Shown: piece after piece, positions 25,983 through 34,400 of the stretch
How the letters are laid out: each line of letters opens with the position of its first letter
Position numbering within the stretch: position 1 is the first letter of the stretch
Assembly (NCBI RefSeq): GCF_014858005.1
Contig: NZ_JACYOT010000001.1
Location: 124,001 to 188,000 of the forward strand
Direction: 5' to 3'
Origin: Propioniciclava soli
Lineage (GTDB): Bacteria > Actinomycetota > Actinomycetes > Propionibacteriales > Propionibacteriaceae
Length of the DNA stretch: 64,000 nt
Notes under the pieces: generated by a model
Told to the model about the DNA's origin: nothing
The model's database searches: none
Seen by the model: the letters and a program-made list of their open reading frames with translations, nothing else
Position numbers and translations under genes: made by a program

Positions 25983-27419
25983 GTGCCCAGCCTGACTCCT
26001 GAACAGCGCCGCGCCCTTGAGGGCGTCGTGCTGGCCGAGCCCGTCATCGGCCGGGTCGCCGCCGCCTTCGCGGACGCCGGTCACGACCTCCACCTGGTTG
26101 GCGGCCCCGTGCGCGATGCGCTGATGGGCCGCGCCGTCCACGACCTGGATTTCACCACCGGCGCCCGGCCCGCGGAGATCGAGACGATCCTGCGGTCTCT
26201 CACGCGCAGCACCTGGGACATCGGCCGCGCCTTCGGCACCATCGGGGCCTCGTTCGCCGCGCAGGGCGGCGAGCTCGTCGTCGAGGTCACCACCCACCGC
26301 GCCGACTCCTACGACCCGTCCTCCCGCAAGCCCACCGTTGAATTCGGCGACACCCTTTCTGGCGATCTCGCCCGGCGAGACTTCACGGTCAACGCGATGG
26401 CCCTCTCGGTCGTGACCGGCGCGTTCACGGACCCCCACGGTGGCCTGGGCGACCTGGCCGCCGGGGTGTTGCGGACGCCGTCAGCGCCGGAGGTCTCGTT
26501 CAGCGACGACCCGCTCCGGATGATGCGCGCCGCACGCTTCACCGCGCAGCTCGGCTTCATGGCCGCTCCCGACGTGGTCGAAGCCATGACCGCCATGGCT
26601 GAGCGCATCGACATCATCTCCGCCGAGCGCGTCCGCGACGAGCTGAGCCGCCTCCTGCTCACCGACGCCCCCCGCCCCGGCCTCGACCTGCTCGTGCGCA
26701 CCGGTCTGGCCGCCCGCGTCGTCCCCGAACTCGCCGCGCTCGAGGCCGAGGTCGACGAACACGGCCGCCACAAGGACATCTACGCCCACACCCTGACCGT
26801 GCTGGAGCAGTCGATCGACCTCGAACGCGCCCGCGGCCACGCCCCCGACCTCGTCGGACGCCTCGCCGCGGTGTTCCACGACGTCGGCAAGCCGCCCACC
26901 AAGCGCTTCGAGGGCGGCGGCAAGGTGTCGTTCCACCACCACGACGTGGTCGGGGCCAAGATGACCGCCAAGCGCCTCACCGCCCTGCGGTTCAGCACCG
27001 ACGACGTCAAGGCCGTCGCCCGGCTCGTCGAGCTGCACCTGAGGTTCCACGGCTACGCCGACGCCGACTGGACCGACGCCGCCGTCCGGCGTTACGTCCG
27101 CGACGCCGGCGACCAGCTCGAGCGTCTCCACATCCTCACCCGCGCCGACTGCACCACCCGCAACGCCCGCAAGGCCAACCGGTTGCGCACGGCGTACGAG
27201 CAGCTTGAGTGGCGCATCGACGAACTCGCGGCCGCTGAGGAATTGGACGCCCTGCGCCCCGATCTCGACGGCACGCAGATCATGGCCATCTTGGGCATCA
27301 AGCCCGGCCGCGAGGTCGGCGAGGCCTACCGCTTCCTGCTGGAGCGTCGCATCGACGCCGGCCCCCTCGGCGAGGAGCGGGCCCGCGAGGAGCTGCTCGC
27401 CTGGTGGGCCGAGCGGTGA
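25983..27419 (+). CDS. pcnA: CCA tRNA nucleotidyltransferase
   Basis: A 478-residue class II CCA-adding/poly(A) polymerase-type enzyme with an HD domain. The N-terminal head has HLVGGPVRDALMG and the metal pair in VHDLDFTT, then RRDFTVNAMAL and DPLRMMRAARFTAQLGF. The C-terminal HD domain shows VFHDVGKPPTKRF and HHHDVVGAKM. It adds or repairs the 3' CCA of tRNAs. A TAAGCT box (25969-25974) lies eight bases before the GTG start, possibly leaderless. In mycobacteria the homologue is also divergent from the murJ-containing operon; here the intervening NUDIX gene is missing. Confidence 0.92.
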   Translation: MPSLTPEQRRALEGVVLAEPVIGRVAAAFADAGHDLHLVGGPVRDALMGRAVHDLDFTTGARPAEIETILRSLTRSTWDIGRAFGTIGASFAAQGGELVVEVTTHRADSYDPSSRKPTVEFGDTLSGDLARRDFTVNAMALSVVTGAFTDPHGGLGDLAAGVLRTPSAPEVSFSDDPLRMMRAARFTAQLGFMAAPDVVEAMTAMAERIDIISAERVRDELSRLLLTDAPRPGLDLLVRTGLAARVVPELAALEAEVDEHGRHKDIYAHTLTVLEQSIDLERARGHAPDLVGRLAAVFHDVGKPPTKRFEGGGKVSFHHHDVVGAKMTAKRLTALRFSTDDVKAVARLVELHLRFHGYADADWTDAAVRRYVRDAGDQLERLHILTRADCTTRNARKANRLRTAYEQLEWRIDELAAAEELDALRPDLDGTQIMAILGIKPGREVGEAYRFLLERRIDAGPLGEERAREELLAWWAER

Positions 27420-27420
27420 C

Positions 27421-28320
27421 GTGGACGCGCCCCTGACCGACCCGGGCCACCCGGTGACGGGAGGACGCGCCCGGTTCGCGGCCTCACCGGTCGTCCTTGT
27501 GCTGATCGCGATCGCCACCGTCCAGATCGGGTCGTCCGCCGCGAAGGACCTCTTCGCCGTCACCGGACCGCTGGCCGTCACGTGGCTGCGCCTGCTGGCC
27601 GGGGCCGTCGTGCTCGGGCTCGTGGCGCGCCCGCGGCTGGCCGGGCGGCCGGCGTCCGACTGGGCGTGGGTCGTGGGGTACGGGCTGGTGATGGCCGCGA
27701 TGAACCTCTCGTTCTACGCCGCGATCGCCCGCATCCCCATCGGCATGGCAGTCACCCTCGAGTTCATCGGACCGCTCGGTGTGGCGGTGGCCACCTCGCG
27801 TCGGCTGCGCGACCTCGGGTGGGTGGGCCTGGCCGGTCTCGGAATCGTGCTGCTCGGCTTCACCCCGGGAGAGCTCGATCCGGTCGGCGTCCTGCTGGCC
27901 CTGGTCGCCGGCGCCTGCTGGGCCGGCTACATCCTGCTCGCGCGGCCGGTCGGCCGGAGCTGGGAGGGCGTCACGGGCGTGACGATCGCGCTGTGGACGG
28001 GGCTGGCCGCCATCTCGGTGCCGGTGATCGCGCTCGGCGCCTGGCCCCCCGCGGCCGCGACCCCCTGGCTGCAGGGCCTGCTCGTGGGGATCCTGGCGTC
28101 GGTCATCCCCTACGGGCTCGAAATGATCGCCCTCCGTCGGATCGAACCGCGGGTGTTCGGCGTCCTCATGAGCCTCGAACCCGCGGCGGCCGCCCTGGCC
28201 GCCCTCGTGCTGCTCGGGGAGGAGTTGCGGCCGGTGGAGGTCGCCGCCCTGGCCTGCGTGGTCGCCGCGTCCATCGGCGTGGTCCACGCGCCCGGACGCC
28301 CCCGGCGCGACGCCGCCTAA
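27421..28320 (+). CDS. EamA/RhtA-type drug/metabolite exporter
   Basis: A 299-residue protein with ten membrane helices in two five-helix halves, of the EamA (DMT superfamily) family, closest in layout to the threonine/homoserine exporter RhtA: ATVQIGSSAAKDLFAVTGPL in the first half, MAVTLEFIGPLGVAVATSRR, and IPYGLEMIALRRIEPRVFGV with SLEPAAAALAALVLLGE in the second. GTG at 27421 is 2 bp after the pcnA stop, so it is probably co-transcribed. It should export an amino acid or similar small molecule. Confidence 0.82.
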   Translation: MDAPLTDPGHPVTGGRARFAASPVVLVLIAIATVQIGSSAAKDLFAVTGPLAVTWLRLLAGAVVLGLVARPRLAGRPASDWAWVVGYGLVMAAMNLSFYAAIARIPIGMAVTLEFIGPLGVAVATSRRLRDLGWVGLAGLGIVLLGFTPGELDPVGVLLALVAGACWAGYILLARPVGRSWEGVTGVTIALWTGLAAISVPVIALGAWPPAAATPWLQGLLVGILASVIPYGLEMIALRRIEPRVFGVLMSLEPAAAALAALVLLGEELRPVEVAALACVVAASIGVVHAPGRPRRDAA

Positions 28321-28495
28321 CGTTCGGCCAGTTCCCGCCCCCGCCCGTTGCCCGGCCGTGGGGCGTGTGTTTGGCTCGGGAGCGAACAGGCCGAAGGGGC
28401 GTCCCCCGTCCCTCCGGGCTCGGGATCACCCACCCACCCCACCCCGGGGTGCCCACACCAGAGCCGGGTCGGCCGGCCGCACAAGGAGCAACGAG

Positions 28496-29278
28496 ATGAC
28501 CAACCAGATCGAAGCCGCGGCGCCCACCGCGACCCGAGGGGCACCGGCCCCTCTCATCGCCGCCCACGACGTCCGCAAGTCCTACCAGGTCGGACGCGAC
28601 TCCGTCGAGATCCTGCACGGGGTCAGCCTGGGCGTCCACGAACAGGAGATGGTCGCGGTCATGGGCCCCTCGGGTTCGGGCAAGTCGACCCTGCTGTACT
28701 GCCTCGCCGGGCTCGAGGCGCCCACCTCCGGCGGCATCATCCTGGCCGGCAAGCCCCTCGATGCCCTGTCCCGCGCCGACCTGGCAAGGATGCGTCGCTC
28801 GCAGGTGGGCTTCGTGTTCCAGTCCTACAACCTCATCCCCACCCTGACCGCCACCGAGAACGTGGCGCTGCCCTACCTGCTCGACAAGGCCAAGCCGCCG
28901 CAGGATCTCATCGCCTCGACGTTGGCCACGGTGGGTCTCGCCGAGCGCGCGGACGCGCGTCCGCCGTCGATGTCGGGCGGCGAGCAGCAGCGCGTGGCGC
29001 TGGCGCGGGTGCTGGCCCAGCAGCCCCAGGTGATCTTCGCCGACGAGCCCACCGGCGCGCTCGACACCCGGACCGGTGAGCTGGTGCTGGCCGAGCTGGT
29101 GCGCATCGCGCACACGCCCGGCCGCTGCGTCCTGGTCGTCACGCACGATCCGAAGGTGGCGGCGTCATGTGACCGGATCCTGTTCATGCGCGACGGCCTC
29201 CTGGTGCGTGAGCTCCACGACGCGTCGGTCGACACGGTCGCCGCGACGCTCGCCGGTCTCGGCTCGCGGGAGGTGTGA
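28496..29278 (+). CDS. ABC exporter ATPase of the lanthipeptide locus
   Basis: A 260-residue MacB/LolD-type ABC ATPase: Walker A MGPSGSGKST (about residues 61-70), Q-loop FVFQSYNLIPTLTATENVALP, signature MSGGEQQRVALARVLA, Walker B QVIFADEPTGALD and H-loop VVTHDPKV. The ATG at 28496 is preceded by AAGGAG. The permease gene follows 3 bp later. It lies about 1.7 kb ahead of the lanthipeptide synthetase in the same direction and may export or give immunity to the peptides. This class of ATPase-FtsX pair is also used for other antimicrobial peptides, so the link rests on position. Confidence 0.85.
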   Translation: MTNQIEAAAPTATRGAPAPLIAAHDVRKSYQVGRDSVEILHGVSLGVHEQEMVAVMGPSGSGKSTLLYCLAGLEAPTSGGIILAGKPLDALSRADLARMRRSQVGFVFQSYNLIPTLTATENVALPYLLDKAKPPQDLIASTLATVGLAERADARPPSMSGGEQQRVALARVLAQQPQVIFADEPTGALDTRTGELVLAELVRIAHTPGRCVLVVTHDPKVAASCDRILFMRDGLLVRELHDASVDTVAATLAGLGSREV

Positions 29279-29281
29279 GCG

Positions 29282-30700
29282 ATGCGCAAGGTCTACGCGG
29301 CGGAGCTGCGTGACTCGTGGCCCGCCTGGCTGGGTGTCTCGCTCGCCTTCGTCATCACCAACCTCTCGTTCGTCAATTCCGCGCTCGTGCTGCGCTCGGG
29401 TTGGGCCGCCGTGGCCGCCGGAAAGATCGACATGATGGACAGCGCCGACTTCACGCTCACCCCGGTGTCCAACTTCGTCTTCTCCGGCATCGTGGGCCTG
29501 ACGGTCATCGCGACCAGCACGTCCATGGTGGTCGACTCGCGGCGCGGCAGCTTGGCGCGCCTGGGCGTGGCCGGCGCCGCGCCGGGCCAGATCGTCAGCT
29601 CGATCATGACGCAGCTGGTGGCGGTCTCCGTCCTGAGCGCCCTGATCGCCAACATCATCGCGGCCGCAACCCTGGACCCGTTCCTCCACTTCCTGACGGT
29701 CGGCGTCGAGTCCGGCCTTGTCCTCGAGCAGCCCGCCCCCGTCTACGACGTCGGGGTCATGGTGCTCGCCAATGCGGTGTGCATCGGGGTGGCCCTGCTC
29801 GGTGGCTACGGCCAGGCGCGGCGGGCAGCGACCATCCCGCCGGTGGAGGCGCTCCGTCAGGCCGTCGCCGCCCCCGGGGAGCGGATGACCGTGCTGCGCT
29901 GGATCGGTGCGACGCTGTGCGTGCTGGTGCTCGTGGCGCTCTTCGCCGGCATCTTCGTGATGATGCAGTTCCGCACCAGCGAGACGGTCAGCACGCTGAT
30001 GCAGATGGCCCTGGCGGCGCTGCTGGTCTTCACGGTGCTCGTGGCCATGGTGGCGCCCCTGCTCATCGGGCCGTTAGCCCGCGGCTGGACGGCGCTCGTG
30101 CCTTTCCGCGGCCCGACGTGGCAGATCGCGAGGAAGAACGTCTACGTCCGCGGTTCACGATTCTCCCGCTCGGTCGTCCCCATCGTGTTCACCATCGCCC
30201 TGATGCTGGGCTTGTTGAGCCTGGGGCCAACCATTTTCGCGACCTCGGCGGCGAGCGGTTTCGAGGGTGGGCCCATCACCCTCGACAAAGCGGGAATGGG
30301 TGCATTCTTGAGTCTGCTCGGGCCTGCGCTGGCCATCGCTCTCGCGGGTGGGGTGGGAAACCTCTTCATGATGAGCAAGCAGCGCGACGCCGAGCTGGCC
30401 CTGTTCGGCATCACGGGGGCGACCCCGACCCAGCGCAGGGTGTTGCCCATCCTGGAGGCGATCATCCTCACCGTGACGGCGACCATTCCCGCCGTCCTCG
30501 CCCTGGCGCTGATGCTGACGTACCTGTACATCTCGTTCACCGGCGCGGGCCTGGTGGCGGTGTTGTCCGTACCCCTGTCCGCCTGGGTGGTCGGCGTCGG
30601 AGCCACCGGCCTGATCATGGTGGCCGCCACGTTCCTGCCCACGCTCTCGGCGCTCCGGTTGCCCGAGCCCCGGGTGGTGGCCCGGCTCGCCGCGGAGTGA
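29282..30700 (+). CDS. FtsX-like ABC permease of the lanthipeptide locus
   Basis: A 472-residue permease with eight or more membrane helices and an FtsX/MacB-type organisation: N-terminal helix (SWPAWLGVSLAFVITNLSFV), a helix after MVVDSRRGSLARLGVAGAAP, and a second half starting RKNVYVRGSRFSRSVVPIVFTIAL with the coupling block LFGITGATPTQRRVLPI. It has no large extracellular domain of the MacB kind. It forms an exporter with the ATPase encoded 3 bp upstream. A strong hairpin (30729-30761) follows, separating this operon from lanKC. Confidence 0.82.
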   Translation: MRKVYAAELRDSWPAWLGVSLAFVITNLSFVNSALVLRSGWAAVAAGKIDMMDSADFTLTPVSNFVFSGIVGLTVIATSTSMVVDSRRGSLARLGVAGAAPGQIVSSIMTQLVAVSVLSALIANIIAAATLDPFLHFLTVGVESGLVLEQPAPVYDVGVMVLANAVCIGVALLGGYGQARRAATIPPVEALRQAVAAPGERMTVLRWIGATLCVLVLVALFAGIFVMMQFRTSETVSTLMQMALAALLVFTVLVAMVAPLLIGPLARGWTALVPFRGPTWQIARKNVYVRGSRFSRSVVPIVFTIALMLGLLSLGPTIFATSAASGFEGGPITLDKAGMGAFLSLLGPALAIALAGGVGNLFMMSKQRDAELALFGITGATPTQRRVLPILEAIILTVTATIPAVLALALMLTYLYISFTGAGLVAVLSVPLSAWVVGVGATGLIMVAATFLPTLSALRLPEPRVVARLAAE

Positions 30701-30728
30701 GCCCCGACCCACCACGCCATTTCCCCAG

Positions 30729-30761
30729 CAAGGGCCTCGGTCATCGTGACCGGGGCCCTTG
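30729..30761 (+). terminator. Intrinsic-type terminator after the ABC permease
   Basis: CAAGGGCCTCGGTCA (30729-30743) pairs with TGACCGGGGCCCTTG (30747-30761), 15 bp with one mismatch and a TCG loop, followed by TTGG. It lies 28 bp after the permease stop and ahead of the lanKC promoter. Confidence 0.8.
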
Positions 30762-30836
30762 TTGGCGTCCGCCTTGATCGTTTTGGCCACATGGTCAGCC
30801 CCAGGCTGTCGAACGGCCACCGGTGCCGGTATTTCA

Positions 30837-30865
30837 TTGACGAGGTGGGGCGCGCGGAGTTGAAT
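30837..30865 (+). promoter_or_regulatory. Candidate lanKC promoter
   Basis: TTGACG (30837-30842), a 17-bp spacer and TTGAAT (30860-30865) form a good vegetative -35/-10 pair in an AT-richer stretch. The implied transcript starts near 30872 and would have a leader of about 80 nt before the synthetase ATG. Confidence 0.55.
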
Positions 30866-30873
30866 GGGGTCAT

Positions 30874-30914
30874 CGGCAGGAAAAAAGAAATGTTCTCACT
30901 TGAAATTCCTGCCG
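30874..30914 (+). promoter_or_regulatory. Leader hairpin upstream of lanKC
   Basis: CGGCAGGAA (30874-30882) and TTCCTGCCG (30906-30914) are a perfect 9-bp inverted repeat around an A-rich 23-nt loop. It lies right at the predicted transcript start, 38 nt before the lanKC ATG. It could be an operator or an RNA stem controlling the synthetase. Confidence 0.5.
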
Positions 30915-30952
30915 GCGAAAGCACCCCCATCCATTCCCACCAGGAGGCCACC

Positions 30953-33595
30953 ATGGGCGTTCGTCCCGAGTACTTCATGGCAGCGCAGCACGGATCGCCG
31001 TACTACGGCCGTCCGCGGCGCGTCGACGAGCTGATCGGGCCCGGCGAGAGCCTCCAGGGCGAGGAACTGCCCGCCGGTTGGCTGCGGCAGACCTGGGGCG
31101 TCTGGGAGGGCTGGACGCCCCGCGACTGGACGCCGCGCCTCCAGGGCTGGAAGATCCACGTGTCGGCCTCCCTGGGCTGCGCGCGGGAGACGCTGGCCCG
31201 CACCACGCGGGTGTGCGCCGCCCGCGGCGTCGCCTTCAAGTTCCTCCCCGTCGAGGGCATGCTGGCCGACAGCAACGGCAAGCAGAACGACCGCGGTGCA
31301 TCGGGCAAGTTCATCACCATCTACCCCGACGACGACGCCCAGCTGGGCGAGCTGCTCGACGAGCTCGACGAGACCCTGACGGGTCAGGAGGGCCCCTACA
31401 TCCTCAGCGACCTCCGCTTCCGCGACGCCCCCGTGTACGTCCGCTACGGCGCCATCATGGCCCTCAACTTCCCCGACCCCACGGACCGGCCCGTTGCCGC
31501 CATCGTCACCGGAGACGCGCTGACCCTCACCGAGGACCACCGCCAGCCGCGGTTCAGCCTCCCCGACGGCGTCCAGCTGCCGGCCTGCCTGGAGGAGTCG
31601 TATGCCCGGTCGCGCCAGAGCAGCCCGAGCCGGTTGCGCGAGTTCAAGGCCATCTCGGCCCTCCACTTCAGCAACGCCGGTGGCGTCTACAAGGCGACCC
31701 TGCCCGACGGCGCGCGCCACGTCCTGCGCGAGGCGCGGCCCCACACCGGGCTCGACGGACGCGGCCGGGACGCCATCGCGCGGCAGCGTGACGAGGAGAT
31801 CACCCTCACCGAGCTGGCTGACGTGCCCGGCGTCCAGCGGCTGCTGGGCAGCTTCAGCGCCTGGGAGCACCGCTACCTCGAGCTCGAGTACGTCGACGGC
31901 CGCACCCTCACCGCGTGGATGGTGCAGAACAGTGCCTGCGACGTGCGCGACGGCGGCGAGAAGAAGCGCGCCTACGTGCAGCGTGCCCACCACGTTGTGC
32001 GGCAGCTCATCGACACGGTTCAGCGGATCCACGAGCGCGGCTGGTGCATCGGGGACCTCCACCCCGGCAACATCATGGTCACCGAGTCCGACGAGGTGGT
32101 GATTCTCGACTTCGAGGACGCCACGCGACGAGGCGAGGACCGGGCCGTCGGCTTCCGCGTCTTCGAGTTCTGCGCCCCCGAGGAGTTCAGCGCCGAGCAG
32201 GCCGACTGGTACGCGGTGTCGCGCTCGATCATGCTGCTCTACTTCGCCGACTGGGAGCTGGAGGTGATCGCCCCCGCGTTCTGGGACCGCGCGCGGAGCC
32301 GGCTCGCCTCCGAGTTCGGGGCCGAGTCCGCAGCCCAGCTGGACGAGGTGATGGCGCTCTTCCCGGCGACCGAACGTCACCTGCTCTCACCGCGCGAGCC
32401 GGTGGGCCTGTGGGACGAGCGGCCCCACCCGGACGCCGCGATCGTCGCCCTCGACGAGGGCATCACCTGGTCGCGCCAGTTTTCCCCCCGGAACTCCTAC
32501 CCCGGGGACTGCTCCCAGCCGGGAGACGTCAGCGAGACCTGGGGCTACGGGCGGGCCGGTGTGGCCTGGGCCCGGGCCCGGATCGGACGGCCCGTGCCGG
32601 ACGACGACATCGCGGCGCTGGAGCGCGCCGCCGAGGGCTGGACGGCGGAGGACGCCCCCGGCCTGGTCGACGGACTCGCGGGCATCGCCCTGGCCCTCGG
32701 CGAGGTGGGGCGACCCGAGCAGGCCGTCGCCGCCGCGCGAACCGCCCTCGCGGGTGCGGAGGCGCGCCGCCGACTGGACCTCCAGGCCGGGTTGACCGGC
32801 GTCCTGCTCGCCGGCTTCGAGCTGGCCGGCGCGACCCGGGACGACGACCTCCTCGAGCGGTGCCGCACCAGCTACGAACGGCTCCACCGGGCCGTGGCGG
32901 CGGGGGGCAGCAGCCTGGCTGCACTCACGCACCGCCGTGGGCTCCACTTCGGCCTCAGCGGGCTCGCGCTGGTGGACCTCTCCGCCCACCGCGCCACCGG
33001 CGAGGCCCCGCTGCTCGATCGCGCCATCGACCGGATCACCGACGAGGTGGCAGCGTGCTTCGTCACGGCGGACGGCGACATGATGGTCCGCGACGTCGAC
33101 AACAACCGCGCCCTGCCCTACCTCGAGTGGGGGAGCGCCGGCGTCTGGGTGGTCGTGATGATCGCGGAGCGGCTGGCCAAGCAGCAGCTCCTGACCGACG
33201 AACAGCGCGCCGCTTTCGCCCGGGCCTGCTCCTCGGACTTCTACGTCTACCCGAGCCTGCTCCACGGTCGGGCCGGGACGCTCGCGGCCCTCGCGGCGGA
33301 CGGGACGGACCACGCGGAGATCCAGCGGCAACAGGACTTCGTGCTCGACACCCTGTTGCATCGCGAGGGCATGGCCTTCACCGCCGGCGACGGGTTCCTC
33401 AGGCTGAGTTCCGATCTGGCCACCGGCGCCGCCGGGGTCGCGCTCGGGCTGCACAGCGTCCGGCGTGGGCGCCCCTTCGACTGGCTGCCGCTCGCCAAGG
33501 GCACGGCGGACGCCCTCGCCGGGCTCCCCACCCCGCAGCCGGTGCCCGGATTTGTCCCGGCCAGCCTGGCCGGCGCGATGGTCGGCCACGGCTGA
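30953..33595 (+). CDS. lanKC: Class III lanthipeptide synthetase (LanKC)
   Basis: An 880-residue three-domain enzyme that phosphorylates Ser/Thr in precursor peptides, eliminates phosphate and closes rings. Lyase domain, about 60-210: LQGWKIHVSASLG, GVAFKFLPVEG, GASGKFITIYPDD, GPYILSDLRFRDAPVYVRYG. Kinase domain, about 230-450: glycine loop HFSNAGGVYKA, VLREARPHTGLDG, catalytic IGDLHPGNIMV (Asp368, Asn373), metal LDFED (Asp386). Cyclase domain, about 550-880, has LanC-type G-x-x-G helices (GLVDGLAGIAL, LHFGLSGLAL). Its zinc Cys are absent: EWGSAG, and LLHGRAG where LanL/LanC enzymes have CHG. This places it in class III rather than IV. ATG at 30953 follows AGGAGG. Four precursor genes follow. 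Confidence 0.95.
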   Translation: MGVRPEYFMAAQHGSPYYGRPRRVDELIGPGESLQGEELPAGWLRQTWGVWEGWTPRDWTPRLQGWKIHVSASLGCARETLARTTRVCAARGVAFKFLPVEGMLADSNGKQNDRGASGKFITIYPDDDAQLGELLDELDETLTGQEGPYILSDLRFRDAPVYVRYGAIMALNFPDPTDRPVAAIVTGDALTLTEDHRQPRFSLPDGVQLPACLEESYARSRQSSPSRLREFKAISALHFSNAGGVYKATLPDGARHVLREARPHTGLDGRGRDAIARQRDEEITLTELADVPGVQRLLGSFSAWEHRYLELEYVDGRTLTAWMVQNSACDVRDGGEKKRAYVQRAHHVVRQLIDTVQRIHERGWCIGDLHPGNIMVTESDEVVILDFEDATRRGEDRAVGFRVFEFCAPEEFSAEQADWYAVSRSIMLLYFADWELEVIAPAFWDRARSRLASEFGAESAAQLDEVMALFPATERHLLSPREPVGLWDERPHPDAAIVALDEGITWSRQFSPRNSYPGDCSQPGDVSETWGYGRAGVAWARARIGRPVPDDDIAALERAAEGWTAEDAPGLVDGLAGIALALGEVGRPEQAVAAARTALAGAEARRRLDLQAGLTGVLLAGFELAGATRDDDLLERCRTSYERLHRAVAAGGSSLAALTHRRGLHFGLSGLALVDLSAHRATGEAPLLDRAIDRITDEVAACFVTADGDMMVRDVDNNRALPYLEWGSAGVWVVVMIAERLAKQQLLTDEQRAAFARACSSDFYVYPSLLHGRAGTLAALAADGTDHAEIQRQQDFVLDTLLHREGMAFTAGDGFLRLSSDLATGAAGVALGLHSVRRGRPFDWLPLAKGTADALAGLPTPQPVPGFVPASLAGAMVGHG

Positions 33596-33675
33596 CCCGT
33601 GGCTCGGGGCAGCACGCCCCGACCGCACCCCCTGACCCCCTGACCCTTCGACACCCGAGAGGAGGTGTATCGCAC

Positions 33676-33801
33676 ATGGCCGAGATCATCGATCTCCAGG
33701 ACGACAGCCCCGAGGTTCCCGACGAGCAGAAGGCGTCCAACCGCAGCTGGGGCTTCTGCCACAACAGCTACCAGTCCTACGTGTTCTGCCTCGTCAAGTG
33801 A
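33676..33801 (+). CDS. lanA1: Class III lanthipeptide precursor A1
   Basis: A 41-residue peptide with strong GAGAGGAGGTG at 33658-33666. The leader begins MAEIIDLQ, the I/L-x-D-L-Q motif recognised by class III synthetases, and is acidic through Pro15 and Lys19. The putative core starts at Ser21. Two blocks follow: Ser21-Asn-Arg-Ser24-Trp-Gly-Phe-Cys28 and Ser31-Tyr-Gln-Ser34-Tyr-Val-Phe-Cys38, each Ser-x2-Ser-x3-Cys, the labionin/lanthionine pattern. It ends LVK. It is the first of four paralogues and lies 80 bp after lanKC. Ring type (labionin or lanthionine) and cleavage point cannot be fixed from sequence. Confidence 0.92.
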   Translation: MAEIIDLQDDSPEVPDEQKASNRSWGFCHNSYQSYVFCLVK

Positions 33802-33851
33802 CGCGAGCAGGCACGTGAACCTATCGAGCACCATGTGAGGAGGTGAATTCA

Positions 33852-33977
33852 ATGGCCGATGTCATCGATCTCCAGGAAGCCTGGGACAACACTCCCCAGG
33901 AGGAGAAGGCGTCCAACTACTCCCTCGCGCTCTGCCACAAGAGCTACAAGTCGTGGGTCGCGTGCTGGGTGAAGTGA
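33852..33977 (+). CDS. lanA2: Class III lanthipeptide precursor A2
   Basis: A 41-residue paralogue of A1 with GGAGGTG upstream. The leader is MADVIDLQ followed by an acidic stretch with Trp11, Pro15 and the EEKA run to residue 20. The core starts at Ser21, with Ser21-Asn-Tyr-Ser24-Leu-Ala-Leu-Cys28 and Ser31-Tyr-Lys-Ser34-Trp-Val-Ala-Cys38, then WVK. Spacing of both Ser-x2-Ser-x3-Cys blocks is identical to A1, while the residues inside the rings differ. The core is basic and hydrophobic. Confidence 0.92.
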   Translation: MADVIDLQEAWDNTPQEEKASNYSLALCHKSYKSWVACWVK

Positions 33978-34026
33978 AGCGCCGACCACGTCGATCCCCA
34001 TCCACCACCCGAAGGAGGTGACACCC

Positions 34027-34152
34027 ATGGCCGAGATCCTCGATCTCCAGGATGGTGCGGAGGACGCACCGCAGGAGGAGAAGGCGTCGCGCCTGAGCCT
34101 GCGGTTCTGCCGCAACTCCTACATCTCGCTCGCGCTCTGCTTCGTCAAGTGA
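34027..34152 (+). CDS. lanA3: Class III lanthipeptide precursor A3
   Basis: A 41-residue paralogue with GAAGGAGGTG upstream. The leader is MAEILDLQ, then an acidic stretch with Pro15 and EEKA. Core: Ser21-Arg-Leu-Ser24-Leu-Arg-Phe-Cys28, Arg29-Asn30, Ser31-Tyr-Ile-Ser34-Leu-Ala-Leu-Cys38, FVK. This is the most hydrophobic second ring of the set and has three Arg in the core. Confidence 0.92.
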   Translation: MAEILDLQDGAEDAPQEEKASRLSLRFCRNSYISLALCFVK

Positions 34153-34197
34153 GCAGCGCGCACCACCCGATTCACACACCGAGGAGGTGACAACACC

Positions 34198-34320
34198 ATG
34201 GCCGACATCATCGATCTGCAGGATTCCGACGAGGTTCCCGCCGAGGAGAAGGGCTCGTTCGTCTCGTACGCGTTCTGCCGCAACTCCTACCGCAGCGAGA
34301 AGTTCTGCTGGAAGTGGTGA
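34198..34320 (+). CDS. lanA4: Class III lanthipeptide precursor A4
   Basis: A 40-residue paralogue with GAGGAGGTG upstream. The leader is MADIIDLQ, acidic, with Pro14 and EEKG. It is one residue shorter than the others. Core: Ser20-Phe-Val-Ser23-Tyr-Ala-Phe-Cys27, Arg-Asn, Ser30-Tyr-Arg-Ser33-Glu-Lys-Phe-Cys37, then WKW in place of the -VK end. It is the most divergent of the four, with a charged second ring (Glu-Lys). A perfect terminator hairpin follows 80 bp later. Confidence 0.92.
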   Translation: MADIIDLQDSDEVPAEEKGSFVSYAFCRNSYRSEKFCWKW

Positions 34321-34400
34321 CAACCGAGCCGGATCACCCGGGGTCCACGCGGGCAGCGCCTATCTGCCCGACCTCGACCCCGCGGTCCGAGTGACAAACG

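Noticed and set aside
30746-30952. Longer LanKC starting near 30746
   Set aside because: The extension covers the terminator stem, promoter and leader hairpin; AGGAGG points to the ATG at 30953.
30953-33595. Synthetase as class IV (LanL)
   Set aside because: Its cyclase domain lacks the zinc Cys residues; LLHG replaces CHG and EWGSAG has no Cys, so class III fits.
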